This document shows positions 33,084 to 40,313 of a DNA stretch of 43,397 bases, piece after piece; position 1 is the stretch's first letter; the number at the start of each line of letters is the position of its first letter. A model generated the notes under the pieces. The model did no database searches, was not told the origin of the DNA, and saw only the letters and a list, made by a program, of their open reading frames with translations. Origin of the DNA: CAIJXJ01 sp964445115 (GTDB lineage Bacteria > Pseudomonadota > Gammaproteobacteria > Burkholderiales > Methylophilaceae); contig CAYUJU010000021.1 in NCBI GenBank assembly GCA_964445115.1, positions 1 through 43,397 on the forward strand, in the 5' to 3' direction. The position numbers and the translations under genes are program-made.

Positions 33084-33557
33084 TCAGATAAATCCAATGG
33101 CGCGCCCGGCAATGCCCACCCCAAACCACAACACGAGAGAGGCAACGGCCACCAGCCTTGGATTCACTGAGCCTGAGCCATTCAATCCACTTGCCGCACG
33201 ATACATCGTGCTCTGAACTGCGACAGCAACAAGCAACAACCCCAGCTTGATCCAGAACGCTGAATTCGGGTAATAGTGCACGGGACTGGAAAGAAAGATG
33301 ATGGCGCCGCTTAAAACCGCGGCTCCCAAGCCTGCCCAAAGCAATGGTTGCGTTGCCCGGGCAACCCGATCAACTGTCTGCAGCCTCAGGCCTACACCGA
33401 GTAGCCTCAGGTTGGCCAGAACCACGACACTGAGCAACAACAGGAAGCCCGCAATATGCACAATCTGCAGCACGGCTCCGACCAAATGATCCGCCTGGCT
33501 TAGGGTCTGGCCAGCGGCGGTGTTCTGGAACCAAATCAAAGTATCAAGTGTGCTCAT
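33084..33557 (-). CDS. Small integral membrane protein (DUF6644-like), copy 1
   Basis: A 157-residue protein with four hydrophobic helices (around residues 25-50, 70-90, 100-120 and 133-155). The conserved looking segments AVLQIVHIAGFLLLLSVVVL and LVLWFGVGIAGRAIGFI match those of its neighbour (GVHLLALAFSVGLLALLDLR and LILWFGVVVTGRLIPYL). It has a His in helix 1 (VHIAG) that could ligate heme, as in small membrane cytochromes; that is inference. DUF6644 is my best family assignment. Next to the cytochrome lipoprotein it may form a redox complex. Confidence 0.68.
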   Translation of the reverse strand: MSTLDTLIWFQNTAAGQTLSQADHLVGAVLQIVHIAGFLLLLSVVVLANLRLLGVGLRLQTVDRVARATQPLLWAGLGAAVLSGAIIFLSSPVHYYPNSAFWIKLGLLLVAVAVQSTMYRAASGLNGSGSVNPRLVAVASLVLWFGVGIAGRAIGFI

Positions 33558-33589
33558 TATTTATGCTCCAATCGGTTGGAATTGTTGAC

Positions 33590-34084
33590 TTATCGTAAGT
33601 AGGGAATCAGGCGTCCCGTAACGACGACTCCGAACCAAAGGATCAGTGATGCCCAACCTGCGAATCTGACACTGGATGGCAACTCACGCAGTTGAGCCCA
33701 CGCATGCGCGTGACGCCCATGGCTGAATTCAAACCAGAGGGCGTTAATCCCGGCCAGGAAGATGAAAATTACCTTGATCGGAAATACCGGGCTGGCAAGC
33801 ACATCGACCGATGTCGCCGCGAAGAGCAGTGCCCCGCTGATGAACGTTACTGCGAACCCCCCAAGGATCCAGGGGCGCAGCTGATAGAGAATTTCCGATG
33901 CCGGTTCGTCCCGTAAAAATTTACCAATCAGCCGGAGATCAAGCAGTGCAAGCAGCCCCACAGAGAATGCCAGCGCCAACAAATGTACCCCCTCGACAAC
34001 AGGAAATACATACAAAGATTCCCGCAGCGCCGTACTGAATTCGGTGTCGTAAAGCGCTTGGGAGTATTCGACAAGTAGTGACAT
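33590..34084 (-). CDS. Small integral membrane protein (DUF6644-like), copy 2
   Basis: A 164-residue four-helix membrane protein, paralogous to the gene at 33084 (32-base spacing). It carries VVEGVHLLALAFSVGLLALL in helix 1 with the same His position and ends LILWFGVVVTGRLIPYLR. A histidine-rich loop FSHGRHAHAW follows helix 3. The longer frame to 34150 is rejected since ATG 34084 has AAGG at five bases. The pair presumably forms a heterodimer in the inner membrane with the heme lipoprotein at 32450. Confidence 0.68.
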   Translation of the reverse strand: MSLLVEYSQALYDTEFSTALRESLYVFPVVEGVHLLALAFSVGLLALLDLRLIGKFLRDEPASEILYQLRPWILGGFAVTFISGALLFAATSVDVLASPVFPIKVIFIFLAGINALWFEFSHGRHAHAWAQLRELPSSVRFAGWASLILWFGVVVTGRLIPYLR

Positions 34085-34150
34085 AAAAACCTTGCACGCT
34101 AAGAGCGTGGTTGCTGATGAAGGGGAGTGATGCGTACGATTGGACAGCAT

Positions 34151-34177
34151 GCCGATCTTGAGGCAATCCAGATCGGC
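34151..34177. terminator. Hairpin downstream of the tonB-exbBDD operon
   Basis: GCCGATCT and AGATCGGC pair perfectly around an 11-base loop, 21 bases after the last exbD stop codon. It lacks a T-run, so it may be a weak terminator or processing site. Confidence 0.4.
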
Positions 34178-34197
34178 CGCGTCCTAGTGAATCACGG

Positions 34198-34626
34198 TCA
34201 GAGGTACTGCTCGTTCCCGACGATTCCAATCTTCGTTGCCCGGTTACGTTGTGCGGCCGCCATAACAGCTGCAACAGACTTATATGGCGAAAACTTATCT
34301 GGCCTCAAATGCAGTTCAGGCTGATTCTGTTGCTGCGCAACGTACGCGAACTTCTCATTTAGCGCTGTTGCGCTCGACACCAGTTCCCCATTCCAGCGAA
34401 CCGCACCTGTATTATCGATTTCAATTTGCACGATTTCGGGTGGCGCCGTCGGTGGAGATGGACGATCTACCGGCATATTCAGATTGACCGCATGCAGTTG
34501 GATCGGAATGGTGATAATCAGCATGATCAGCAGCACAAGCATTACATCAATCAGCGGCGTCGTATTGATATCCACCAGCAACTCCGGCTCACCCAGCGAG
34601 CGACTGGAACCTACATTCATAGCCAT
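34198..34626 (-). CDS. exbD2: ExbD-type biopolymer transport protein (2)
   Basis: A 142-residue inner-membrane protein with one N-terminal helix carrying the essential Asp (INTTPLIDVMLVLLIMLIIT) and a periplasmic domain. It belongs to the TonB-ExbB-ExbD motor that energises outer-membrane receptors. It is the distal of two exbD genes (31 bases after the first), the arrangement known from Xanthomonas (tonB-exbB-exbD1-exbD2), where the second copy has a special rather than general role. Confidence 0.9.
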   Translation of the reverse strand: MAMNVGSSRSLGEPELLVDINTTPLIDVMLVLLIMLIITIPIQLHAVNLNMPVDRPSPPTAPPEIVQIEIDNTGAVRWNGELVSSATALNEKFAYVAQQQNQPELHLRPDKFSPYKSVAAVMAAAQRNRATKIGIVGNEQYL

Positions 34627-34656
34627 GACTATTCCTTTATCGTATTGCCTGATAAA

Positions 34657-35085
34657 TCAACCGCGTGGCGGTGGCTCGGTAATGAAGCCAATCTTGGCGA
34701 TCCCGGCACGCTGGCAAGTGAAGACGACGCGGCCAATGAACTCGTAGCGCACATCAGCATCCCCACGAATCTGTATTTCCGGCTGCGGCTTGATGACAGC
34801 AACCTCTTTCAGTCGATCAAGCAGCACCGAATTATCCGCAACCGGCTGCTCATTCCAGTACACCTTTCCCCAATAATCCACCGAGATATTGATATTCTCA
34901 GGTTTGGTTTGCCGCGGCTGGTTAACCACCTTGGGGAGTTCTACCGGAACGGCATGTGTCACGACTGGAATTGTGATCAGGAAAATGATCAGCAATACCA
35001 GCATCACATCTACCAGAGGGGTAGTATTGATGGTGGAGACAATCTGATCCTCCCCACCATCATCAGAACCGATATGGATTCCCAT
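34657..35085 (-). CDS. exbD: ExbD-type biopolymer transport protein (1)
   Basis: A 142-residue protein with the helix INTTPLVDVMLVLLIIFLIT (the Asp takes part in proton flow) and a periplasmic domain ending VFTCQRAGIAKIGFITEPPP. It begins two bases after the exbB stop, so it is translated together with ExbB. The N-terminal stretch GSDDGGEDQIVS is acidic and shorter than in E. coli ExbD. Confidence 0.92.
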   Translation of the reverse strand: MGIHIGSDDGGEDQIVSTINTTPLVDVMLVLLIIFLITIPVVTHAVPVELPKVVNQPRQTKPENINISVDYWGKVYWNEQPVADNSVLLDRLKEVAVIKPQPEIQIRGDADVRYEFIGRVVFTCQRAGIAKIGFITEPPPRG

Positions 35086-35087
35086 GA

Positions 35088-36002
35088 TTAACCTGCGGCA
35101 CGGGCAGCGCTGACGACCTTCACCTGGCCTACACGGCGCGGCTCGATAGCCTCGCCCCCGGAGCTCAACAACACCGCATGCAAGTCAGCGCCAAAGGCAC
35201 GAACGTTGTCCAGTGCAGCCTTGTTCCGACGTACCAGCCAGTTATATCCGAGCACGGCGGGAACGGCCACGCCCAGACCGATCGCCGTCATAATCAAAGC
35301 CTCACCAACAGGACCGGCGACTTTGTCGATCGAAGCCTGTCCAGCGATGCCGATGGCGGTCAACGCGTGATAGATCCCCCACACCGTACCGAACAGCCCA
35401 ACGAACGGTGCGGTCGAGCCCACCGTACCCAGAAACGCCAAGCCATCCTGCAGGCGACTCTGAATATTGTCGATTGCACGCTGAATCGATTGTGAAACCC
35501 AAGTATTGAAATCGATATTCCCAAGCAGGCCCTCGTGGTGCTCGGTCGCCTCAACACCTGTTTTTGCAAGGTAATGATATGCGCTCCCCTGCTCCAAGCT
35601 TTCAACCGCCTGGGGCAACGAGCCGGATGTCCAGAACGTCTCGTTTGCCTTACGTGCATGACGCCCTAACTTTTGCTGCTCATACAACTTGGTCACGATG
35701 ACGTACCAACTGCCTATCGACATCACTACCAAAATCAGCAAAGTGCCTTTGGCAACGAAATCCCCACCCTTCCACAGTGCGTCCAGCCCATACGGATTGT
35801 CTACCGTGGCCTTTGCATCATCGGTCAGTACATCAGCCGAACGTGTGCCGTTCTCTACCGCAGCGGCGTCAGCCACTTGAATGGCAGCAGGTGACTGGCT
35901 AGCCCCTTCCGCAGCAGACACAGAGTATGGCGTCGCCAAAAACCCTACGCTAGCGGCCAACAACCCGATTGCAACCAAAGGAATACGCAAATAATTTTTC
36001 AT
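35088..36002 (-). CDS. exbB: ExbB-type proton channel (MotA/TolQ/ExbB family)
   Basis: A 304-residue inner-membrane protein with a cleavable-looking N-terminal signal, an extended periplasmic region (about residues 30-80) and three helices. Family motifs are GTVGSTAPFVGLFGTVWGIY and IGEA-like GPVGEALIMTAIGLGVAVPA. With ExbD and TonB it converts proton motive force into receptor opening. The preceding tonB gene ends 87 bases upstream. The long periplasmic extension is found in other non-enteric ExbB proteins. Confidence 0.92.
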   Translation of the reverse strand: MKNYLRIPLVAIGLLAASVGFLATPYSVSAAEGASQSPAAIQVADAAAVENGTRSADVLTDDAKATVDNPYGLDALWKGGDFVAKGTLLILVVMSIGSWYVIVTKLYEQQKLGRHARKANETFWTSGSLPQAVESLEQGSAYHYLAKTGVEATEHHEGLLGNIDFNTWVSQSIQRAIDNIQSRLQDGLAFLGTVGSTAPFVGLFGTVWGIYHALTAIGIAGQASIDKVAGPVGEALIMTAIGLGVAVPAVLGYNWLVRRNKAALDNVRAFGADLHAVLLSSGGEAIEPRRVGQVKVVSAARAAG

Positions 36003-36089
36003 GATCCATCACTCCTAATCGATGTAATACAAAAATAAATTCTGACAAATACTTAACATACAGGAGCGCATGCCCCATCTACCTCAAAA

Positions 36090-36746
36090 TCAGCCCTCGA
36101 GCTTAAACACGAAGGGAACACGTACACGAACGCTCTGCTCCTGGCCCACACAATTCAATTTACCGACCGCAGTGGTCGCAGCATTATTGAAAATTCGATT
36201 ACTGGATTTCACGACCGTAATGTTGTGGACCACACCCTGTGGATTTACCGCGAACTCTACTAACACCTCACCACTTAACCCCTGCCTGATAGCTTGCTCC
36301 GGGAACGGAGTATTGCTACGTACCTCAATGTGATTTGGACAAGCCACACCGACGCTAACGATCGCAGGCGGCTCGACCTTGACCACAGGAGCCGGCGGCG
36401 GAGTTACTTCAACGACCGGCGGAGGTACTGTCGTCGTCACGACCGTCTCCACCTGGGGTGGCGGAGCCTCCACCCGCACTTCGGGAGGCGGCACATAGAC
36501 CGGTGGCGGAGGGATAACAGCCGGAGGGGGAGTGACTTTGACAATCTTCGGCGGAGGCGGGGGTGGCGGAGGCGGCTGCTTGATCTCCTCAATCAGGTTG
36601 ACTTCCAGCGGCTGCTTCAACACATCGATCGCCTTACGGGCCAGACCATTCATCAGCGCGTACACAAGCACAATGTGAAACACGACCACAAAAGCAATCC
36701 CAAGCAAGTGACGCCCCGGGTCTCTCTGTTGTTGCGCATAATCCAT
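36090..36746 (-). CDS. tonB: TonB energy-transducing protein
   Basis: A 218-residue protein with one N-terminal helix (LLGIAFVVVFHIVLVYALMN, with the His typical of TonB), a long proline-rich spacer of PPPP, KVTPPP and VPPP repeats (about residues 55-135) and a C-terminal domain of the TonB_C type (PFPEQAIRQGLSGEVLVEFA). It contacts the TonB boxes of the receptors in this window. It heads the operon tonB-exbB-exbD-exbD, and the promoter at 36838-36853 suggests the set is induced with the receptors, providing a dedicated energy supply. Confidence 0.92.
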   Translation of the reverse strand: MDYAQQQRDPGRHLLGIAFVVVFHIVLVYALMNGLARKAIDVLKQPLEVNLIEEIKQPPPPPPPPPKIVKVTPPPAVIPPPPVYVPPPEVRVEAPPPQVETVVTTTVPPPVVEVTPPPAPVVKVEPPAIVSVGVACPNHIEVRSNTPFPEQAIRQGLSGEVLVEFAVNPQGVVHNITVVKSSNRIFNNAATTAVGKLNCVGQEQSVRVRVPFVFKLEG

Positions 36747-36837
36747 ATAACGACTCCAAGCTACTGCAATTGAACTCTAGAGAAATAAACCGTTCGGCTG
36801 CCGAACAACTACGGCGGCTCATCTTTCAGTACATCAT

Positions 36838-36853
36838 TGCAGGACTCGTGCCA
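36838..36853 (-). promoter_or_regulatory. Sigma-54 promoter of the tonB-exbBDD operon
   Basis: On the minus strand TGGCACGAGTCCTGCA matches the consensus except for C in place of the first T of the -12 element. It lies 91 bases before the tonB ATG. A weak dyad at 36961-36976 is centred about 115 bp upstream. Confidence 0.68.
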
Positions 36854-37158
36854 ACACACGGACCCTGGTGAAATTTTTAATAACATTCTGATAAATATAC
36901 GAATTTACAGAAAAAATCTTGTGCAAGACCAGTTACAAAAAACACGCACGACACGAAATGTGCTGCGCAAACAACACTCCACTGAGTGGCTTGCTGAGAT
37001 TTGTGCATCCACAAACTCATGAACGAGCGCTGCCATTGCCCAGGCCCTAAGCTCCACTACAATATGAAATGTGAAGACGCCAGACTGGCAGCCACTTTTG
37101 CGCCCGGCATTCGGCTAGATTCGCATTCCAGGGAATGCACAAGAAGCAGCCACAAACC

Positions 37159-37182
37159 AAAAAAGGGCTCAACGCCCTTTTT
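37159..37182. terminator. Rho-independent terminator after sfnR copy 2
   Basis: AAAAAAGGGC and GCCCTTTTT pair around the loop TCAAC, 25 bases after the stop codon of the minus-strand sfnR gene. Being symmetrical it can act in both directions and isolates the tusA-sfnR operon from the tonB promoter region. Confidence 0.88.
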
Positions 37183-37206
37183 AGGATTGCGTAACCGATA
37201 CGAAAA

Positions 37207-38313
37207 TCAGTCGATCAAGTTAAAACGCTTGAGTTGCGTTCGAAGAATATTGCGACTGATTCCCAGCAGTTTCGCTGTTTGCACTTGATTCCCTTTGGAA
37301 TACTCATAAGCCAGAGTAATCAGAGTTTTGTTAACGTTGTCGTATAACGCTTCAGGCTCAAGCTCGAATTGCTCTGTAAATGCCCTCTCCAATGAAGAGT
37401 TCTGCGTGGCCGAAGATTCGGGATCCACACGATGCTCATGTGCGATCACCTCATGGCTGACAGGCAAACTCAAGTTTGAAGGTTTCAGTACTCGCCCCTC
37501 GCACACCAGCAAAGCACGATGGATGAGATTTTCTAATTCACGGATATTGCCAGGCCACTGATACTCTGACAGCAAACGCAAGCTCTCTGACGACAGTTCA
37601 GGCTCGTCGATATGGAGTCTCTTAGCGTAAATCGAGATAAAGTGGTGCACCAAGGGCAGAATGTCACCCGGACGTTCCCGCAAGGGAGCCAATTGTACGG
37701 GGACCACATTAATGCGATAAAACAGGTCTTTGCGAAAACGCCCCGCACGTACCGCTTCCTTCAAATCGACGTTCGTTGCCGCGATCAACCGCACATCGAT
37801 AGGCACCGGTTTTCTGGAACCGACGCGCACGATCTCCCGCTCTTGCAGTACGCGCAGTAATTTGACCTGCGTTGCCATTGGCAAGTCACCAATTTCGTCC
37901 AGAAAAAGCGTGCCGCCATTCGCTGTCTCAAACCATCCTGCTTTGGACCCCACGGCGCCAGTAAAGGCTCCCCGCTCATAGCCAAACAACTCACTCTCAA
38001 CCAGGGTTTCGGAAAATGCACCACAGTTGATGGCCGCGAATGGCCCGCCATGTCGCGGGCTAAGCGAATGCAAATGTCTGGCCACCAGTTCCTTGCCCGT
38101 CCCTGTTTCGCCTTTAATCAAGACGGTCGCCTCGCTTGGGGCGACACGCTCGATGAGAGAGAGCAACTTTTGCGACTCAGGATCAGCAAACACCAAGGCA
38201 CTTGCCCTGACGGACAAACTAATCTGCTGCGGGTTGGGGAAACTGATGATCGGTCGCCCACCCGCAACGTGCAGAACCTCCTCGGCCTCGTACTCATCAA
38301 TGAAGGATGACAT
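37207..38313 (-). CDS. sfnR2: Sigma-54-dependent activator SfnR (copy 2, intact AAA+ residues)
   Basis: A 368-residue enhancer-binding protein lacking a receiver or GAF domain, as SfnR does: about 60 N-terminal residues, a AAA+ domain with GETGTGKE, GAFTGA, LFLDEIGDLP, AATNVDL and FRKDLFYRIN, and a C-terminal helix-turn-helix (NQVQTAKLLGISRNILRTQL). All the catalytic positions changed in the paralogue at 3060 are the usual residues here (Asn in AINCGAF, Asn in AATN, Arg in FYRIN). Without a sensor domain its activity is probably set by its own expression. I start at ATG 38313; an ATG at 38349 is possible. It follows tusA by 45 bases in one operon. It is the best candidate activator for the seven sigma-54 promoters. 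Confidence 0.88.
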   Translation of the reverse strand: MSSFIDEYEAEEVLHVAGGRPIISFPNPQQISLSVRASALVFADPESQKLLSLIERVAPSEATVLIKGETGTGKELVARHLHSLSPRHGGPFAAINCGAFSETLVESELFGYERGAFTGAVGSKAGWFETANGGTLFLDEIGDLPMATQVKLLRVLQEREIVRVGSRKPVPIDVRLIAATNVDLKEAVRAGRFRKDLFYRINVVPVQLAPLRERPGDILPLVHHFISIYAKRLHIDEPELSSESLRLLSEYQWPGNIRELENLIHRALLVCEGRVLKPSNLSLPVSHEVIAHEHRVDPESSATQNSSLERAFTEQFELEPEALYDNVNKTLITLAYEYSKGNQVQTAKLLGISRNILRTQLKRFNLID

Positions 38314-38358
38314 AGGATTTTTCTCGTTTCGTCGTGCGTGATATTGCATGGCCAACGT

Positions 38359-38637
38359 TCAGTTCTTACGCAGGTAGAAGCTGAACTCGCCCTCGTGTTC
38401 TGTCCAATTGACCAACTCCAGCCCGGTCTGCCGCACCAGCGACTCAAAGTATCGTGGCGATCCCTTGTCGGTCGAGACCACCTTCAGCACTTCGCCGCTA
38501 CGCAATATGCCGATGGCCTTGTGGGTACTCAACATGGGCAGTGGGCAGCTCAAGCCCCGCGCATCGATTTCATGATCGAAATGCGTTCCCCAATCGAGAT
38601 ATGTTCTTTGCTCAGTAGTGTGGTGCGTGCTTGCCAT
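38359..38637 (-). CDS. tusA: TusA-family sulfur carrier protein
   Basis: A 92-residue protein with the family signature DARGLSCPLPMLSTHKAI; Cys31 is the persulfide carrier. TusA-type proteins pass sulfur from cysteine desulfurases to tRNA modification, molybdenum cofactor synthesis or sulfur oxidation. The start at ATG 38637 has GAGGG before it; the longer frame upstream is not family-like. It is in one operon with sfnR copy 2 and close to the encapsulated cysteine desulfurase, so it may accept sulfur from that enzyme or act in sulfur signalling (inference). Confidence 0.88.
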   Translation of the reverse strand: MASTHHTTEQRTYLDWGTHFDHEIDARGLSCPLPMLSTHKAIGILRSGEVLKVVSTDKGSPRYFESLVRQTGLELVNWTEHEGEFSFYLRKN

Positions 38638-38719
38638 GCTGAACCCTCGTGACGGTGCTCCCAGAATTGCGCCCTGCGTCAGGCGCTTCCCAGCGCCTGC
38701 GATTGCATTAACGACCCGC

Positions 38720-38747
38720 ACTATAAACGCCACTATTAATAATTCAA
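38720..38747 (-). promoter_or_regulatory. Candidate sigma-70 promoter of tusA-sfnR2
   Basis: On the minus strand TTGAAT (-35, 38747-38742) and TATAGT (-10, 38725-38720) are separated by 16 bases in AT-rich DNA. The same stretch contains TGGCGT-N5-GTGC (38732-38718), which resembles a poor sigma-54 site. A leader hairpin CAGGCGC/GCGCCTG (38680-38699) lies between the promoter and tusA. Confidence 0.5.
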
Positions 38748-38796
38748 AAGAATAATAATTAATATGTTTATTCCAAAAGTTATCATTCACCACAAC

Positions 38797-38828
38797 AAAA
38801 AAGGCGCGACCAACGTCGCGCCTTTTTT
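38797..38828. terminator. Rho-independent terminator after the cysteine desulfurase gene
   Basis: AAAAAAGGCGCGAC and GTCGCGCCTTTTTT form a perfect 14-base stem around the loop CAAC, 16 bases past the stop codon of the minus-strand gene. It gives the encapsulin operon a defined end. Confidence 0.92.
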
Positions 38829-38843
38829 GTCACAAGCCTGCAA

Positions 38844-40313
38844 CTATTTGGGCCGCCTTGCCTTGGCTGCACTGAGCCGATGCAGCACGCTCACCAGCGT
38901 ATCGATTTCCCCGCAGGTGTTGTAGAACGCCAGCGAAGGCCGCACCGTCGCCTCCAGCCCGAAACGGCGGAGGATAGGCTGTGCGCAGTGATGCCCGGAG
39001 CGCACCGCGATGCCTTCCTCGTTCAGCGCCTTGCCCACTTCTTCGGTCTTGTAGCCTTCCAGCACGAATGACAGGACGCTGGCTTTTTCCGCAGCCGTGC
39101 CGATCAGCCGCAATCCCGGCACCTCTTTCAGCAGGCGAGTGGCATACACCAGCAGGTAATGCTCGTAAGCCGCGATGTTTTCCATGCCGATGGCCGTGAC
39201 GTAATCCAGCGCCGCCCCCAGCCCGACCGCATCCGCGATGTTGCCAGTGCCAGCCTCGAACTTGTTCGGCGCCGGCTGGTAACGGATACGTTCGAAGGTG
39301 ACGTCCTCGATCATGTTCCCGCCGCCCTGCCATGGTTGCGTCGCGTTGAGCAGCTCCTCTCGGCCGTACAGCACCCCGATGCCGGTCGGACCGAACACCT
39401 TGTGGCCGGAGAACACGAACCAATCCGTCCCCAAGGACTGTACGTCGACGCGCATGTGCGAGACCGACTGCGCGCCATCCACCAGCACGCGCGCACCCAC
39501 GGCATGCGCCATGGCGACCATCTGCTGCGCAGGGGTCACGGTACCCAGTGCGTTCGAGACCTGCGTGAACGACACCAGTTTTGTTTTGGGACCGAGCAAC
39601 TTGGCATACTCATCCAGCAGAATCTGTCCGTCGTCATCCACCGGGATCACCCGGATCACTGCGCCCTTTTCGTCGGCCAGATGCTTCCACGGCACGATGT
39701 TGGCGTGATGCTCCAGATGGCTGACGACGATCTCATCACCGGCCTGAATGTGCTGCCGACCCCAGCTTTGGGCCACCAGGTTGATTGCCTCGGTCGCACC
39801 GCGCACGAAAACGATCTCATTGGTCGAAGATGCGTTCAGGAAAGCCCGGGATTTCTCCCTTGCCGCCTCGTAGGCATCGGTCGCCCTGGCCGCCAGTTCA
39901 TGCGCTGCACGATGGATGTTAGAGTTCTCGTGTTCGTAGAACTCGCTGATCCGTTCAATCACGGCACGTGGCTTTTGCGTGGTGGCAGCGTTATCCAGCC
40001 AGATCAACGGGCGCCCGTTGACCCGCTCCTGCAGGATTGGGAAATCCCGGCGCACCAGTTCCTCGTCGAACGGCATGCCGCGTAAAGGGTGGTCCAGTTG
40101 CGGCGTCAAACCCGCGGGGTGCTGCGGGATGCCACCATCAAACGGCACATCCTCCAGAAAATAATAGGAGGCGCCCTTCGCATCGGGCGCAGCCCAACTG
40201 GAACCCGCCGGCGGAGCACGATACAACTCGCTCGCCAGGCGGCTCAGCAACGACGTTTCCGGCAAACCCAGTGCAGCAAGATCAGGCTCGAATACCGGTT
40301 TACTTGTACTCAT
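38844..40313 (-). CDS. Cysteine desulfurase, cargo of the family 2A encapsulin
   Basis: A 489-residue SufS-like, PLP-dependent enzyme that takes sulfur from cysteine, leaving alanine and an enzyme persulfide. The catalytic part starts near residue 82 (PFDEELVRRDFPILQERVNG). Lys305 in FVFSGHKVFGPTG binds PLP and Cys443 in RSGHHCAQPILRRF is the sulfur acceptor. An extra N-terminal region of about 80 residues, poor in structure, carries SLLSRLASELYRAP (21-34) and GASYYFLEDVPFDGG (47-61), like the cargo-loading motifs described for encapsulated desulfurases. The gene overlaps the shell gene by 14 bases, so both are coupled. In characterised systems (Synechococcus SrpI, Acinetobacter) this enzyme is packed in the shell, and stored elemental sulfur has been reported. 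Confidence 0.93.
   Translation of the reverse strand: MSTSKPVFEPDLAALGLPETSLLSRLASELYRAPPAGSSWAAPDAKGASYYFLEDVPFDGGIPQHPAGLTPQLDHPLRGMPFDEELVRRDFPILQERVNGRPLIWLDNAATTQKPRAVIERISEFYEHENSNIHRAAHELAARATDAYEAAREKSRAFLNASSTNEIVFVRGATEAINLVAQSWGRQHIQAGDEIVVSHLEHHANIVPWKHLADEKGAVIRVIPVDDDGQILLDEYAKLLGPKTKLVSFTQVSNALGTVTPAQQMVAMAHAVGARVLVDGAQSVSHMRVDVQSLGTDWFVFSGHKVFGPTGIGVLYGREELLNATQPWQGGGNMIEDVTFERIRYQPAPNKFEAGTGNIADAVGLGAALDYVTAIGMENIAAYEHYLLVYATRLLKEVPGLRLIGTAAEKASVLSFVLEGYKTEEVGKALNEEGIAVRSGHHCAQPILRRFGLEATVRPSLAFYNTCGEIDTLVSVLHRLSAAKARRPK

Larger units (their letters stand above)
36747..37206. other. Intergenic region between tonB and sfnR copy 2
   Basis: From left to right: a palindrome GTTCGGC-T-GCCGAAC (36792-36806) in the presumed tonB leader, the sigma-54 promoter (36838-36853), AT-rich DNA, a loose dyad TGCTGCGCAAACAACA (36961-36976) and, at 37159-37182, a terminator. 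A short dyad GCATTCC/GGAATGC at 37123-37138 is unexplained. No protein gene is supported. Confidence 0.55.

Noticed and set aside
36792..36806. Palindrome GTTCGGC-T-GCCGAAC as a SfnR site
   Set aside because: It lies downstream of the tonB promoter, has a different length and GC-rich core, and does not match the 16-bp dyad.
38718..38732. TGGCGT-N5-GTGC upstream of tusA as a sigma-54 promoter
   Set aside because: Two mismatches in the -24 block and a better sigma-70 reading of the same DNA; no dyad at the usual spacing.
39159..40085. Open frame of 308 codons antisense to the cysteine desulfurase
   Set aside because: A shadow of the desulfurase codons; no recognisable protein features or ribosome site.
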